Source: Syntrophobacterales bacterium (lineage in GTDB: Bacteria > Desulfobacterota > Syntrophobacteria > BM002). From it: a stretch of DNA of 13,520 bases. The notes under the pieces are model-generated. The model searched no databases, was not told the DNA's origin, and saw only the letters and a program-made list of their open reading frames with translations. Location: the NCBI GenBank assembly GCA_030601545.1, contig JAUVTM010000032.1, positions 1 through 13,520 of the forward strand, read 5' to 3'. A program made the translations under genes and the position numbers. Below, piece by piece: positions 1 through 8,194 of this stretch (its first letter is position 1; the number at the start of each line of letters is the position of its first letter).

Positions 1-11
1 GGAATGAGCCC

Positions 12-1049
12 ATGTACTGCCTGGATGACTATCAATATCAGCTGCCCAAAGAACTCATCGCGCAAGTGCCGGCCCAAAGGCGGGATGATTCGCGGTTGTT
101 GGTTCTCAATCGTGCAACGGGGAGCATGGGACATAGAAAAGTGGCCGGTTTGGAACATTACTTGACAGCAGGCGATGTGGTAGTGGTGAACGACACCCGA
201 GTGGTGCCTGCACGACTGGTAGGGAAGAAAGCGTCGGGTGGCAAGGTTGAGCTTCTGGTGCTGCATCCGGCCACTGATCAGAAATTTTACCGCTGCTTGC
301 TCAAATCCAGCAAAGGGGTACAGGAGGGCGCAATCCTATTGTTTGAAAATGGGTTGCGGGCCAGGGTTTGCGAGCAAGTGGTTGAGGGTCAGACTCGGGT
401 AGAATTCATAGACGACCGGCCTCTGCTGGAGATTCTGGAATGCACAGGCTGTGTTCCTCTGCCACCATATATTCGTCGCAACGGTGGGCCAGTCAAGGTT
501 GACGATGGCCGGGACTACCAGACCATTTACGCCACAAAGCCTGGAGCGGTAGCTGCGCCGACGGCTGGCTTACATTTCACGGAAGATCTTCTGAACCGTC
601 TGAAAAAGAAGGGTGTAATCCTTGCTCCTCTGACGTTGCATGTGGGTTTCGGCACCTTTCAGCCGGTTCGTGTATCGGATATTCGCCAGCACCGGTTGCA
701 GGAGGAATTCTTTGAGATTCCCACAGAAACAGCGCAGGCTGTTAACCGCGCCAAGGAGGACGGCAACCGGGTGGTGGCAATAGGTACCACTACGGTACGA
801 GCCCTGGAGTTTGCAGCGAGCAATGGGCAGGTGAGACCAGGAAGTGGTTGGTGTGACCTTCTGATTTACCCCGGGTACCGTTTTCAGATCATCGATAGGT
901 TGCTAACCAATTTTCATTTACCGGGTTCGAGCTTGGTCATGCTTGTTTCGGCTTGGGCTGGACGCGACCTTCTGCTCAAAGCATATGCGGTGGCTATCCG
1001 GATGCGATATCGGTTTTACAGCTATGGCGATGCCATGTTTATCGAGTAA
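12..1049 (+). CDS. queA: S-adenosylmethionine:tRNA ribosyltransferase-isomerase QueA
   Basis: QueA transfers and isomerises the ribosyl moiety of S-adenosylmethionine onto preQ1-modified tRNA, giving epoxyqueuosine; it acts in the cytosol on tRNAs with GUN anticodons. The 345-residue product has the usual family length and its typical blocks: LPKELIAQ near residue 13, APTAGLHFT near 181-189, HVGFGTFQPV near 210, IGTTTVRALE near 257 and TNFHLPGSS near 299, ending in the family-typical YRFYSYGDAM. The ATG at 12 fits the usual QueA N-terminus (Met, short stretch, then LPxELIA). The frame stays open to the left edge, so a farther start cannot be excluded, but homology makes one unlikely; a GGA lies at positions 1-3. 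tgt, which acts just before QueA in the pathway, begins 8 bases downstream, so the two are probably co-transcribed. Function call is firm. Confidence 0.97.
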   Translation: MYCLDDYQYQLPKELIAQVPAQRRDDSRLLVLNRATGSMGHRKVAGLEHYLTAGDVVVVNDTRVVPARLVGKKASGGKVELLVLHPATDQKFYRCLLKSSKGVQEGAILLFENGLRARVCEQVVEGQTRVEFIDDRPLLEILECTGCVPLPPYIRRNGGPVKVDDGRDYQTIYATKPGAVAAPTAGLHFTEDLLNRLKKKGVILAPLTLHVGFGTFQPVRVSDIRQHRLQEEFFEIPTETAQAVNRAKEDGNRVVAIGTTTVRALEFAASNGQVRPGSGWCDLLIYPGYRFQIIDRLLTNFHLPGSSLVMLVSAWAGRDLLLKAYAVAIRMRYRFYSYGDAMFIE

Positions 1050-1057
1050 TCTCAGCT

Positions 1058-2182
1058 GTGGAGTTTCATCTCTGGAAGCAAGATATTACCGGAGCCCGCC
1101 TGGGAGAGATCCGGTCACCTCACGGTGTGGTGAGCACTCCAGTGTTCATGCCGGTGGGGACAAGAGGTACGGTAAAGGGGCTAACTCCTGAGGATTTACA
1201 CTCCCTTGGCGCCAGGATAGTACTTGCCAACACTTACCATCTTTGGTTACGGCCGGGGGTTGATCTCATACAAACGGTCGGGGGGCTGCACAGGTTCATG
1301 CACTGGGATGGGCCTCTGCTAACCGACAGTGGCGGCTATCAGGTTTTCAGCCTGGCGCCAACTCGTGAGATCAGTGAGGAAGGCGTGGCCTTCCAATCCC
1401 ATTTGGACGGTTCGCGTCATTTTCTCACTCCGGAACGGGCGGTGCATATCCAGGAGGCTCTCGGAGCGGACATCATCATGTGTCTGGACGAGTGTACCCC
1501 CTATCCGGCCACCCGCGAATACGTTCAGGCCTCCATGGAGCGCACCGTGCGGTGGGCCCATCGCTGTCGGGAGGCGAAAACCAGGAAAGATCAGGCTCTG
1601 TTTGCCATTGTCCAGGGAGGCATGTCCACAGAACTCAGGCACGCTTGCCTTGAAAGACTCACGGAGATGGATTTTCCTGGCTACGCTCTTGGCGGTTTGA
1701 GTGTCGGAGAACCCAGAGAGGAAATGCTGGAGGTGGTGGCGACCTCTCTACCGCAGTTGCCGGTGGACAAGCCACGCTATGTTATGGGTGTTGGCACGCC
1801 GGAGGACCTTGTGGATCTCGTGGGGCTGGGGGCGGACATGTTTGATTGCGTGCTACCCACCCGCAACGCGCGCAACGGTATGCTCTTTACCAGCCGCGGG
1901 CGGATAATCATTAAAAATAGCCAGCACCGAGACGAGGATATGCCCATTGATGAACTGTGCGCCTGTTATACGTGCAGGCATTACAGTCGGGCGTATTTAC
2001 GTCATTTGTTTATGGCCAAGGAAATTTTGGCCTATCGGCTCAATACCATACACAATTTGTGGTATTTCTTAGAGCTGATGCGGCAGATGCGACGAGCACT
2101 TGCGGCTGGTACTTTCAAGGAATTCAGGGAGCACTTTTATCAACTGCGCCAGGTGCAAGCCGGTGTGGGTTCACAACGTTAG
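1058..2182 (+). CDS. tgt: tRNA-guanine transglycosylase Tgt
   Basis: Tgt exchanges guanine-34 of GUN-anticodon tRNAs for the queuine precursor preQ1. From the chosen start the protein has 374 residues, close to the well-studied bacterial enzymes. Visible landmarks: TPVFMPVGT near the N-terminus, DSGGYQVFSL with Asp90, the nucleophile region DMFDCVLPTRNARNG with the likely catalytic Asp263, and the zinc site Cys301, Cys303, Cys306 and His332. The frame is open upstream with an ATG at 953, but that would add 35 residues overlapping the end of queA and not resembling Tgt. The GTG at 1058 gives a normal N-terminus and an 8-base gap after the queA stop. Its ribosome-binding site is weak, so translational coupling to queA is plausible (inference). 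yajC follows after 24 bases. Confidence 0.96.
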   Translation: MEFHLWKQDITGARLGEIRSPHGVVSTPVFMPVGTRGTVKGLTPEDLHSLGARIVLANTYHLWLRPGVDLIQTVGGLHRFMHWDGPLLTDSGGYQVFSLAPTREISEEGVAFQSHLDGSRHFLTPERAVHIQEALGADIIMCLDECTPYPATREYVQASMERTVRWAHRCREAKTRKDQALFAIVQGGMSTELRHACLERLTEMDFPGYALGGLSVGEPREEMLEVVATSLPQLPVDKPRYVMGVGTPEDLVDLVGLGADMFDCVLPTRNARNGMLFTSRGRIIIKNSQHRDEDMPIDELCACYTCRHYSRAYLRHLFMAKEILAYRLNTIHNLWYFLELMRQMRRALAAGTFKEFREHFYQLRQVQAGVGSQR

Positions 2183-2206
2183 GGTTTAAACACGAGGAGG
2201 CTGTTT

Positions 2207-2551
2207 ATGAACTGGACAGGCCTGGCATATGCCATGGGTATCGGAGGGGCCGGGGGCGGTAGTGGCCAAGGGGGTGGCTTCGCCGCTCTAGTGCCGCTGC
2301 TGCTAATGTTTGCCATTTTTTATTTTTTGCTGATTCGACCGCAGCAGAAAAAGCAGAAGAAGCAGCGAGAAGTGCTGGCCGCCCTCAAGAGGGGTGACAT
2401 GGTGGTAACTACTGGCGGACTGTATGGCAAAATCACCGGTCTCACCGAAAAGGTAGTAACTTTGGAAATCGCCGAAAAGGTGCGGGTGAAAGTGGGGCGA
2501 GGCTACATCGCCGGTACGGCGTCCCAGGAGCCGGAGCCAAGTAAGAAGTAG
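2207..2551 (+). CDS. yajC: Preprotein translocase accessory subunit YajC
   Basis: YajC is a small inner-membrane protein that associates with SecDF and the SecYEG channel. The 114-residue product has the family layout: a short glycine-rich N-terminus (residues 11-24), one membrane segment at about 25-43, the signature IRPQQKKQKKQ right after it, then a cytoplasmic beta-rich domain beginning GDMVVTTGGLYGKI. A strong GAGGAGG ribosome-binding site precedes the ATG. Position between tgt and secD is the classical arrangement. The stop codon overlaps the first base of a heptamer repeat array that fills much of the gap before secD. Confidence 0.95.
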   Translation: MNWTGLAYAMGIGGAGGGSGQGGGFAALVPLLLMFAIFYFLLIRPQQKKQKKQREVLAALKRGDMVVTTGGLYGKITGLTEKVVTLEIAEKVRVKVGRGYIAGTASQEPEPSKK

Positions 2552-2592
2552 TCGAAAGTCGGTTGTCCGCTGTCCGGAGTCAGTTGTCAGGA
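2551..2592 (+). repeat. Tandem 7-base GTC-type array (family A, unpaired)
   Basis: Six consecutive 7-base units each begin with GTC in perfect phase: GTCGAAA (2551), GTCGGTT (2558), GTCCGCT (2565), GTCCGGA (2572), GTCAGTT (2579) and GTCAGGA (2586). The first unit shares its G with the yajC stop codon. The same unit types recur in the spacer after topA, where they form two opposed arms. No reverse-complement arm is visible here before secD, so this is a single array. Function is unknown; it lies in the probable yajC-secD transcript. Confidence 0.75.
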
Positions 2593-2640
2593 TTTGGCGA
2601 TGAGTTTGTATGAAGGTTTCTAAAAAAGGAGAAAGTTAGC

Positions 2641-4239
2641 GTGAAGGATCTGAGATGGCGTGCTGCTCTCGTGCTGGCGGTTCTTGTGGTGGCGTTAGTC
2701 TATCTGCTACCTACCCTGGGCAACGAGCTGCCTGCATGGTGGGTTAAATTCTTCCCCGATAAGAAGATTAACCTCGGTTTGGACCTCCAGGGTGGAATGC
2801 ATCTGGCTCTTGAGGTGGACAGTGATAAGGCGGTGGAAAACACGGTGGAGCGTCTTGCTCAGGAGATCAAAGGTGAACTGGGCAGCGCACACATCCGGTT
2901 CCGCCTGGTAGAACGACAAGGTGGGGATGGGGTAAGGTTGCTCCTGCCGAAAGACCAAGACTGGCAGCAGGTCGCTGATCTTATTAAGGATAAGTTCCCT
3001 CTCCTAGAGGTGACAGACCGTACATTGGTCCAAGACCAACTCCAGGTTCTCTTCCGGATTGAGGAAAGCCAGGTGCGCCGTATAAAAAAGCTGGCAGTAG
3101 ACCAGGGGTTGGAGACCATCCGCAACCGTATTGACCAATTTGGTGTTAGTGAGCCGGACATCCGAACCCAGGGGGAAAACCGTATCTTGATCCAGTTGCC
3201 CGGCATCAAAGATCCACAGCGGGCAATTGACCTCATCGGCAAGACGGCCCTGCTGGAATTTAAGCTGGTGGATGAGCAACGGAGTGTTGAAGAGGCCCTG
3301 AAGGGCAGAGTACCCGCCGGTGACAAAATCTACTACAGCCGTAAAGTCGACCCGGTCACCGGTCAAGTGCGGCGCAGTGCCTACCTGCTCAAGGACCGCA
3401 CTTTACTCACCGGCGAATATCTGACCAATGCCGAGGTACGCATTGACACCCAATACAATCGTCCCTACGTTGCCTTGAGCTTCGACGATCGCGGCGGCAA
3501 ACTCTTTGAGAAAATCACCGGGGAGAACGTCAAAAAGCGGCTGGCCATTGTTCTTGACGACAATGTCTATTCTGCCCCCGTTATCCAGGACCGCATCAGT
3601 GGGGGCAATGCCGTGATCGAGGGCCAGTTCACCATGGCTGAGGCCAAAGACCTGGCCGTGGTGCTGCGTGCTGGTTCATTGCCCGCTCCAGTGCAAATAC
3701 TCGAAGAGCGTACCGTGGGTCCATCCCTGGGAAGAGACTCCATCCGTAAGGGGCTTACCTCCATGGCAGTGGGCGGTGTGCTCGTGGTGGTATTCATGGT
3801 TGTCTACTACGGCGGCTCAGGGATCATTGCCGACCTGGCCCTGATTATGAATATCATTTTGATTATGGCGGGACTGGCCGCTTTTGGCGCCACCCTCACC
3901 CTGCCGGGCATTGCCGGGATTATTCTCACCATTGGTATGGCGGTTGACGCCAATGTTCTGATTTTTGAGAGGGTGCGGGAGGAATTGCGGCTGGGTAAGA
4001 CGCCCCGGGCAGCTCTGGACGGCGGTTACACCAGCGCCACCCGGACAATTGTGGACGCAAACGTGACCACGCTGATTGCCGCCGTTGTCCTCTTGCAGTT
4101 CGGCACCGGTCCGGTGAAAGGCTTTGCCATTACGCTGAGCCTGGGCATTGCCGCCAGCATGTTCACCGCTATTTTTGGAACCAGGCTGGTGTTTGATTAC
4201 TTGGTGCAAAAAAGACGAATGAAGACGTTAAAAATCTGA
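2641..4239 (+). CDS. secD: Protein translocase subunit SecD
   Basis: SecD, with SecF, uses the proton-motive force to help complete protein export through SecYEG; it is an RND-superfamily inner-membrane protein. The 532-residue product shows a first membrane helix at about 8-25, the motif LGLDLQGG (Asp48 to Gly52) directly after it, a large periplasmic region to about residue 365, then five further helices. The conserved GMAVDANVLIFER motif begins at Gly432, with Asp436 the likely proton-relay aspartate. The start is GTG, supported by AAGGAG at 2626-2631 with 9-base spacing and by a normal SecD N-terminus. secF follows after 173 bases, an unusually long gap for this pair, occupied by a heptamer hairpin. 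Confidence 0.97.
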   Translation: MKDLRWRAALVLAVLVVALVYLLPTLGNELPAWWVKFFPDKKINLGLDLQGGMHLALEVDSDKAVENTVERLAQEIKGELGSAHIRFRLVERQGGDGVRLLLPKDQDWQQVADLIKDKFPLLEVTDRTLVQDQLQVLFRIEESQVRRIKKLAVDQGLETIRNRIDQFGVSEPDIRTQGENRILIQLPGIKDPQRAIDLIGKTALLEFKLVDEQRSVEEALKGRVPAGDKIYYSRKVDPVTGQVRRSAYLLKDRTLLTGEYLTNAEVRIDTQYNRPYVALSFDDRGGKLFEKITGENVKKRLAIVLDDNVYSAPVIQDRISGGNAVIEGQFTMAEAKDLAVVLRAGSLPAPVQILEERTVGPSLGRDSIRKGLTSMAVGGVLVVVFMVVYYGGSGIIADLALIMNIILIMAGLAAFGATLTLPGIAGIILTIGMAVDANVLIFERVREELRLGKTPRAALDGGYTSATRTIVDANVTTLIAAVVLLQFGTGPVKGFAITLSLGIAASMFTAIFGTRLVFDYLVQKRRMKTLKI

Positions 4240-4245
4240 CAAATC

Positions 4246-4314
4246 GCATAGCGCAAAGGGCATGGCGCAGAGAGTTCAGAAGAATGTGTTTTCGCTATGC
4301 GCTATGCGCTTTGC
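4246..4314. repeat. Heptamer inverted-repeat hairpin (GCATAGC type, family B)
   Basis: Six bases after the secD stop begins a left arm of 7-base units: GCATAGC (4246), GCAAAGG (4253), GCATGGC (4260) and GCAGAGA (4267). After a roughly 20-base loop the right arm carries the reverse complement type: GCTATGC (4294), GCTATGC (4301) and GCTTTGC (4308). Offsetting the arms by one unit gives about 20 mostly complementary positions. It sits between secD and secF, so it would be transcribed and could form a stem-loop in the mRNA. There is no T-run after it, so it is not a standard intrinsic terminator. Confidence 0.75.
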
Positions 4315-4412
4315 ACCGCGCTCTTCGTCACCCCCCGTCGATGGGGCGGATCTGTGAAACTTACGGATAGATGCTGCTGGTTGAATTTGAGCGTGGATAA
4401 AAGAGAGGAATT

Positions 4413-5480
4413 ATGGAGTTTATTAAACCGGACATCAACATTGATTTCATTGGTCGGTGCAAGTTTGCGTTCACTCTGTCACTGATATTGATTCTCATCG
4501 GTGTTGCTGCCCTTATCTGGCGCGGCACGAGTCTTTTCGGTATTGATTTTGCCGGCGGCACCATTGTCCAATTGAGGTTCAGCAGCCCCACCAATGCCGA
4601 CAAGATTAGGGAGGGGTTGAAGCCCATAGGGTTGGACCGTAGCGCAATCCAGCACTTTGGCGGTGAGGGAGAAAGTGTATTTCTCATTCGCGCCGATGTC
4701 TCCACATCAAAGCTGGCCAACCTCAGCAAGGAGGTGAAGGACAACCTGGAGCGGATCTATGGCGAAAATACAGTGACAGTTGAAAGGGTAGAGATGGTGG
4801 GACCCAAGGTGGGCAAGGACTTGCGTCAGAAGGCGCTTCTGGCCATCTACTATGCCCTGCTTCTGATCGCTATTTACATCTCGTGGAGATTTGAGCAAAA
4901 GTTGATGCCGGCGGCCATCATGGCCGGGGCGTTATTTCTGGGAATATTGGGCCTGCGCGAGGTAGGCATGAGCATCCCCACGCTCATCGTGGCGGCCCTG
5001 GTGATCACCCTGGTCTTATGTTGGTTTCTGAAACTCAAATACGCCCTCGGGGCGGTGAGCGCCCTCATCCACGATGTGATGATTACCGTAGGCGCCTTTG
5101 CCATTACCAACAAGGAATTTAATCTTACCGTAGTAGCGGCCCTGCTTACCATTATCGGCTACTCTCTAAACGATACCATTATAGTTTTCGATCGGATCAG
5201 GGAGAATCTGCGTAAGGGCAGACGGCGTGAATTTGCCGAAGTAGTCAACGCCAGCATCAATCAGACTCTCAGTCGTACCATTCTTACCTCAGGAACAACT
5301 CTGGCGGTGGTAACCGCTCTTTTGATCCTGGGTGGCGGGGTGATTCATGATTTTGCCTTTGCCCTTATTGTGGGAGTGGTGGTGGGTACCTACTCATCCA
5401 TCTTTGTTGCCAGTCCAATACTGATCGCCTGGGAAGCCAAGTTTGCCAACACTCGAGTGCGAGCCACGGCGAAGAGGTAG
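4413..5480 (+). CDS. secF: Protein translocase subunit SecF
   Basis: SecF is the partner of SecD in the accessory export complex of the inner membrane. The 355-residue product has a first helix at about 18-36, the family motif FGIDFAGGT (residues 42-50), a periplasmic domain to about 130, then five helices. The motif GYSLNDT starts at Gly249 and is followed by IIVFDRIREN, the SecF counterpart of the SecD aspartate motif. The ATG is preceded by AGAGAGGA, a usable ribosome-binding site at rather short spacing. It is separated from secD by a repeat-bearing spacer; no clear terminator follows its stop codon, and the next gene starts 272 bases later with its own candidate promoter. Confidence 0.96.
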   Translation: MEFIKPDINIDFIGRCKFAFTLSLILILIGVAALIWRGTSLFGIDFAGGTIVQLRFSSPTNADKIREGLKPIGLDRSAIQHFGGEGESVFLIRADVSTSKLANLSKEVKDNLERIYGENTVTVERVEMVGPKVGKDLRQKALLAIYYALLLIAIYISWRFEQKLMPAAIMAGALFLGILGLREVGMSIPTLIVAALVITLVLCWFLKLKYALGAVSALIHDVMITVGAFAITNKEFNLTVVAALLTIIGYSLNDTIIVFDRIRENLRKGRRREFAEVVNASINQTLSRTILTSGTTLAVVTALLILGGGVIHDFAFALIVGVVVGTYSSIFVASPILIAWEAKFANTRVRATAKR

Positions 5481-5647
5481 GTATCGTCAAAAGCCGCAGA
5501 ATCATTCATGAACAAAGACAAAATGAAACGTAACCCACGTGTGAGCCTCGTTCAGTAAAATAACTAAAGACTAATCATATCAGGATAATACAATAGATAT
5601 GTCTGCTCCGGTCCTAAACAGGTATGTTTTTTGCTAGGTCATCATGG

Positions 5648-5676
5648 TTGACACATAGAAAAAATGCGTGTATTGG
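5648..5676 (+). promoter_or_regulatory. Candidate sigma-70 promoter for the LysM gene
   Basis: A perfect TTGACA box (5648-5653) is followed after 17 bases by TATTGG (5671-5676), a weak -10 match. It lies about 75 bases upstream of the GTG start of the LysM gene, in the 272-base spacer after secF. Box and spacing are good, the -10 is poor, so this is a moderate prediction. Confidence 0.4.
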
Positions 5677-5752
5677 TCACAGGTTAGAAGACCGGACATA
5701 AAAAGGTAGCTGTCAAAGAACCGACGCCCCCTGAACAGAGGAGAGGTCAACC

Positions 5753-6832
5753 GTGAAACGAACAATCCTTATCTGCTTGATGGTGGGCACGTTGCTCTTG
5801 GCTTTCACGCCAACTCTTCACGTGAGGGCTCAAGAGGCAACTCCTTACGGCGAGACTGACCAAGAAACCTATATTCATGTGGTTGTGAAGGGTGACACGC
5901 TTTGGGATATTTGCGAAGACCTTTATGCCAATCCCTGGGTCTGGCCCAAAGTCTGGCAGATGAACCCTCACATCACCAATCCTCATTGGATCTACCCTGG
6001 CACTGAGCTGCGAGTCTATTATGAGGTGGCAAGATTCTTTGAAGAAAGCACTGCCGTTGAAGAAACAGCCGTGGTTGAAGAAGCACCCGTGGTTGAAGAT
6101 GTTACTCCACCGCCTCCACCTCCACCACCACCGCCCAAAGTTCCCACTATAACCTTCTCGGAGATCGAACAGGTGGGATTCATCACCCCCTTCCAGCCCA
6201 AGGGTGTTGGTATGATCTTGGCAGAGGAGAGGAAAAGGAAGCTCATCGGCGCGGCAGATAAAGTCTACCTCAAGTTCCGCAAGTCCACTCAGCCAGCAGT
6301 GGGGGACCGTTTCTTCATTTTTCGGACCTCTCTATTGATCAAGCACCCCCTTACCAAAAAGGACGTGGGGTACCTGAATACGATTACGGGCATACTGGAA
6401 ATTACCTACGTGGCCCCAGATCACGCAATAGCAATTGTTCGCAGCTCTTATAAGTCCATCGCACCCAAAGACAAGTTGTTGCCTTACAAAAAAAGGTCTG
6501 AGGAGATCGCCCTTCATGACGGCACTGAGCCCAAGAAGGGAAGCATCATTTTGTCCAGGGGGCATACACGGTTGATTGCAGACGGGCAGATTGTCTTCAT
6601 CGATCTCGGCGCAAATGACGAGATCAAGGCAGGAAACCGCTTTGAAGTTTTCCGGCAACCACAGGCGGAGGATCTTCTCGCTGGCGACGAATCCAAAATC
6701 ATGCTCAAAGTTCAGCCCATCGGCGAACTTCTGGTTTTGGCAGTGGAGCAAGAAACAGCAGCAGCCGTGGTTACCAAATCATTAAACGAGTTTATGCCGG
6801 GAGAGAAAATTCGGCTCATTACGGAAAACTGA
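5753..6832 (+). CDS. Exported LysM-domain protein, C-terminal region uncharacterised
   Basis: The 359-residue product begins with a signal peptide (positive MKR, hydrophobic core to about 20, likely cleavage after Ala26 in the VRA/QEA context), so it should be periplasmic or envelope-bound. Residues about 40-89 form a LysM fold (HVVVKGDTLWDI to YPGTELRVY), a peptidoglycan-binding module. A linker rich in VEE/VVE follows, then ten consecutive prolines (119-128). The remaining 230 residues are soluble-looking, contain no helix that could span a membrane, and I do not recognise a named domain. The start is GTG with a strong AGAGGAGAGG site upstream; no lipobox is evident. It is flanked by a candidate promoter and an intrinsic terminator, suggesting a single-gene unit. 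A role in envelope or cell-wall maintenance is inference from LysM only. Confidence 0.85.
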   Translation: MKRTILICLMVGTLLLAFTPTLHVRAQEATPYGETDQETYIHVVVKGDTLWDICEDLYANPWVWPKVWQMNPHITNPHWIYPGTELRVYYEVARFFEESTAVEETAVVEEAPVVEDVTPPPPPPPPPPKVPTITFSEIEQVGFITPFQPKGVGMILAEERKRKLIGAADKVYLKFRKSTQPAVGDRFFIFRTSLLIKHPLTKKDVGYLNTITGILEITYVAPDHAIAIVRSSYKSIAPKDKLLPYKKRSEEIALHDGTEPKKGSIILSRGHTRLIADGQIVFIDLGANDEIKAGNRFEVFRQPQAEDLLAGDESKIMLKVQPIGELLVLAVEQETAAAVVTKSLNEFMPGEKIRLITEN

Positions 6833-6860
6833 TCAACCTATTGCAAGCAAAAACCGCTGC

Positions 6861-6902
6861 GGGCCATGGAGCTGGGAATCCAGTTTGCATGGCCCCTTTT
6901 TT
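6861..6902 (+). terminator. Rho-independent terminator after the LysM gene
   Basis: GGGCCATG (6861-6868) pairs perfectly with CATGGCCC (6888-6895). An inner CTGG (6872-6875) pairs with CCAG (6880-6883) around a GAAT loop, and six Ts follow at 6897-6902. It begins 29 bases after the LysM stop codon. This is the clearest intrinsic terminator in the window and separates the LysM gene from dprA. Confidence 0.85.
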
Positions 6903-7031
6903 GATTTGAACCTGCATTATTCAAAATCAAAAACCTGGTCCTTCCCCGCGTAGCGGGATCTTCGATGGGCCCCGGATTCTTTACTATCCTTTATTCAAGA
7001 GGCAGGCCCTAAAGCTTGTAGGTAATTTGGT

Positions 7032-8150
7032 ATGGATGCAGATCTGGGCTGGCTGGCGTTAACTCTCGCGCCGGGTATAGGTGTCAGGACATTTCACCGG
7101 TTGATTCAGCGTTTTGGTAGCCCTGAGCGAGTATTCACCGCTCGCCGGAGTCATCTGGAGCAGGTTCCGGGATTGAAGAAGGGGTCCATTGATGCCATTG
7201 GATCCCGAGGGCTTAAAGAGACTGCCGAGAAGGAAATGCTTCGCTTGGGTTCCCTCTCCATTCGCATGATTCAATGGGGCACAGAGGAATATCCTACCTT
7301 TTTGTCGAACATTTCGGACCCGCCACCTCTTCTTTATGTGAAAGGCACACTGTTGCAGGAAGATGAGCGGGCAGTGGCTGTGGTAGGGTCGCGGCAAGCC
7401 TCAGCTTACGGTCTGAACGTTTGCAAAAAACTCTGTCGTGAGTTGGCATGGCAAGGGTGGACCGTGGTGAGCGGAATGGCACGTGGTATCGATAGTGCTG
7501 CCCACCTGGGAGCCTTAAAAGGGAACGGTAGAACCCTGGCCGTTTTGGGGACCGGACTGGACGTGATTTACCCGGCGGAGAATCGAAAGTTGTCGCAGCA
7601 AATTGCTGCCTCGGGAGCAATCATCAGTGAATTCCCTCTGGGTACCCCACCAGAACCAGGGAATTTTCCAGTACGAAACCGGATCATCAGTGGCCTCTCC
7701 TTGGGTGTGGTGGTAGTGGAAGCCACAGCAAAAAGTGGATCACTCATTACCGCCAGAATGGCATTGGATCAGGACCGTCAGGTTTTCGCAGTACCTGGTC
7801 CCATTGACCGGCCAGGAGTTGAGGGGACTCACCGTTTAATAAAAGAGGGGGCCAAGTTGGTGGAAAGAGCAGAGGATGTTATTGAAGAGCTGCTGCCCAT
7901 GGTCGCTGGCAGGTCTCCGGTTGAGGCGGTGGTGAGAAAAGGTTCCCCGACGAGTTTGCATCCTGAGCTGAGTGAGAGAGAGAAGCAGCTCTGGGAGCTA
8001 CTGGGTATGGATCCTGTGCACATCGATGCCATTGCTCGTCAATTAGAATTTAGCGTCTCCCGAACAGCTGAACTGCTGTTGCGTTTGGAGATCAGAGGGC
8101 TCATCAAACAGCTCCCGGGTACTTTTTTTACCCGAGATTTTCACAGTTAG
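7032..8150 (+). CDS. dprA: DNA-processing protein DprA (Smf)
   Basis: DprA binds incoming single-stranded DNA and loads RecA during natural transformation; it is also present in many species not known to be transformable. The 372-residue product has the full three-part layout: an N-terminal helix-hairpin-helix/SAM-like part (about 1-65), the Rossmann-like core (about 80-290) with VVGSRQASAYG near 117, SGMARGIDSAAH at 147-158, LGTGLDVIYP at 172-181, the long EFPLGTPP...FPVRNRIISGLS block at 200-223 and SGSLITARMALDQ at 235-247, and a C-terminal winged-helix part (about 312-365). The ATG at 7032 gives a normal N-terminus; its ribosome-binding site (TAGG, 9 bases upstream) is weak. topA follows 185 bases downstream, a frequent pairing in bacteria. 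No other competence gene is in view except a prepilin peptidase further on. Confidence 0.95.
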   Translation: MDADLGWLALTLAPGIGVRTFHRLIQRFGSPERVFTARRSHLEQVPGLKKGSIDAIGSRGLKETAEKEMLRLGSLSIRMIQWGTEEYPTFLSNISDPPPLLYVKGTLLQEDERAVAVVGSRQASAYGLNVCKKLCRELAWQGWTVVSGMARGIDSAAHLGALKGNGRTLAVLGTGLDVIYPAENRKLSQQIAASGAIISEFPLGTPPEPGNFPVRNRIISGLSLGVVVVEATAKSGSLITARMALDQDRQVFAVPGPIDRPGVEGTHRLIKEGAKLVERAEDVIEELLPMVAGRSPVEAVVRKGSPTSLHPELSEREKQLWELLGMDPVHIDAIARQLEFSVSRTAELLLRLEIRGLIKQLPGTFFTRDFHS

Positions 8151-8194
8151 CTGGTCAGTTTCATATTAGTTGTTATATTAGGATCACAGTGGAA

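Noticed and set aside
953..1057. Longer N-terminus for tgt from ATG at 953
   Set aside because: The extra 35 residues overlap the conserved C-terminus of queA in another frame and do not look like a Tgt N-terminus.
2551..2592. CRISPR-like array
   Set aside because: Units are 7 bases, contiguous and without spacers; no cas genes are present in the window.
4333..4346. CCCC/GGGG hairpin upstream of secF as a regulatory element
   Set aside because: A four-pair stem with no supporting context or T-run is too weak to call.
6019..6246. Minus-strand frame with a polyglycine stretch
   Set aside because: The glycines are the complement of the proline codons of the LysM protein; no independent start signal or homology.
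8116..8134. CGGGTA/TACCCG hairpin at the end of dprA as a terminator
   Set aside because: Only six pairs, the T-run is in the loop rather than after the stem, and it lies within the coding sequence.
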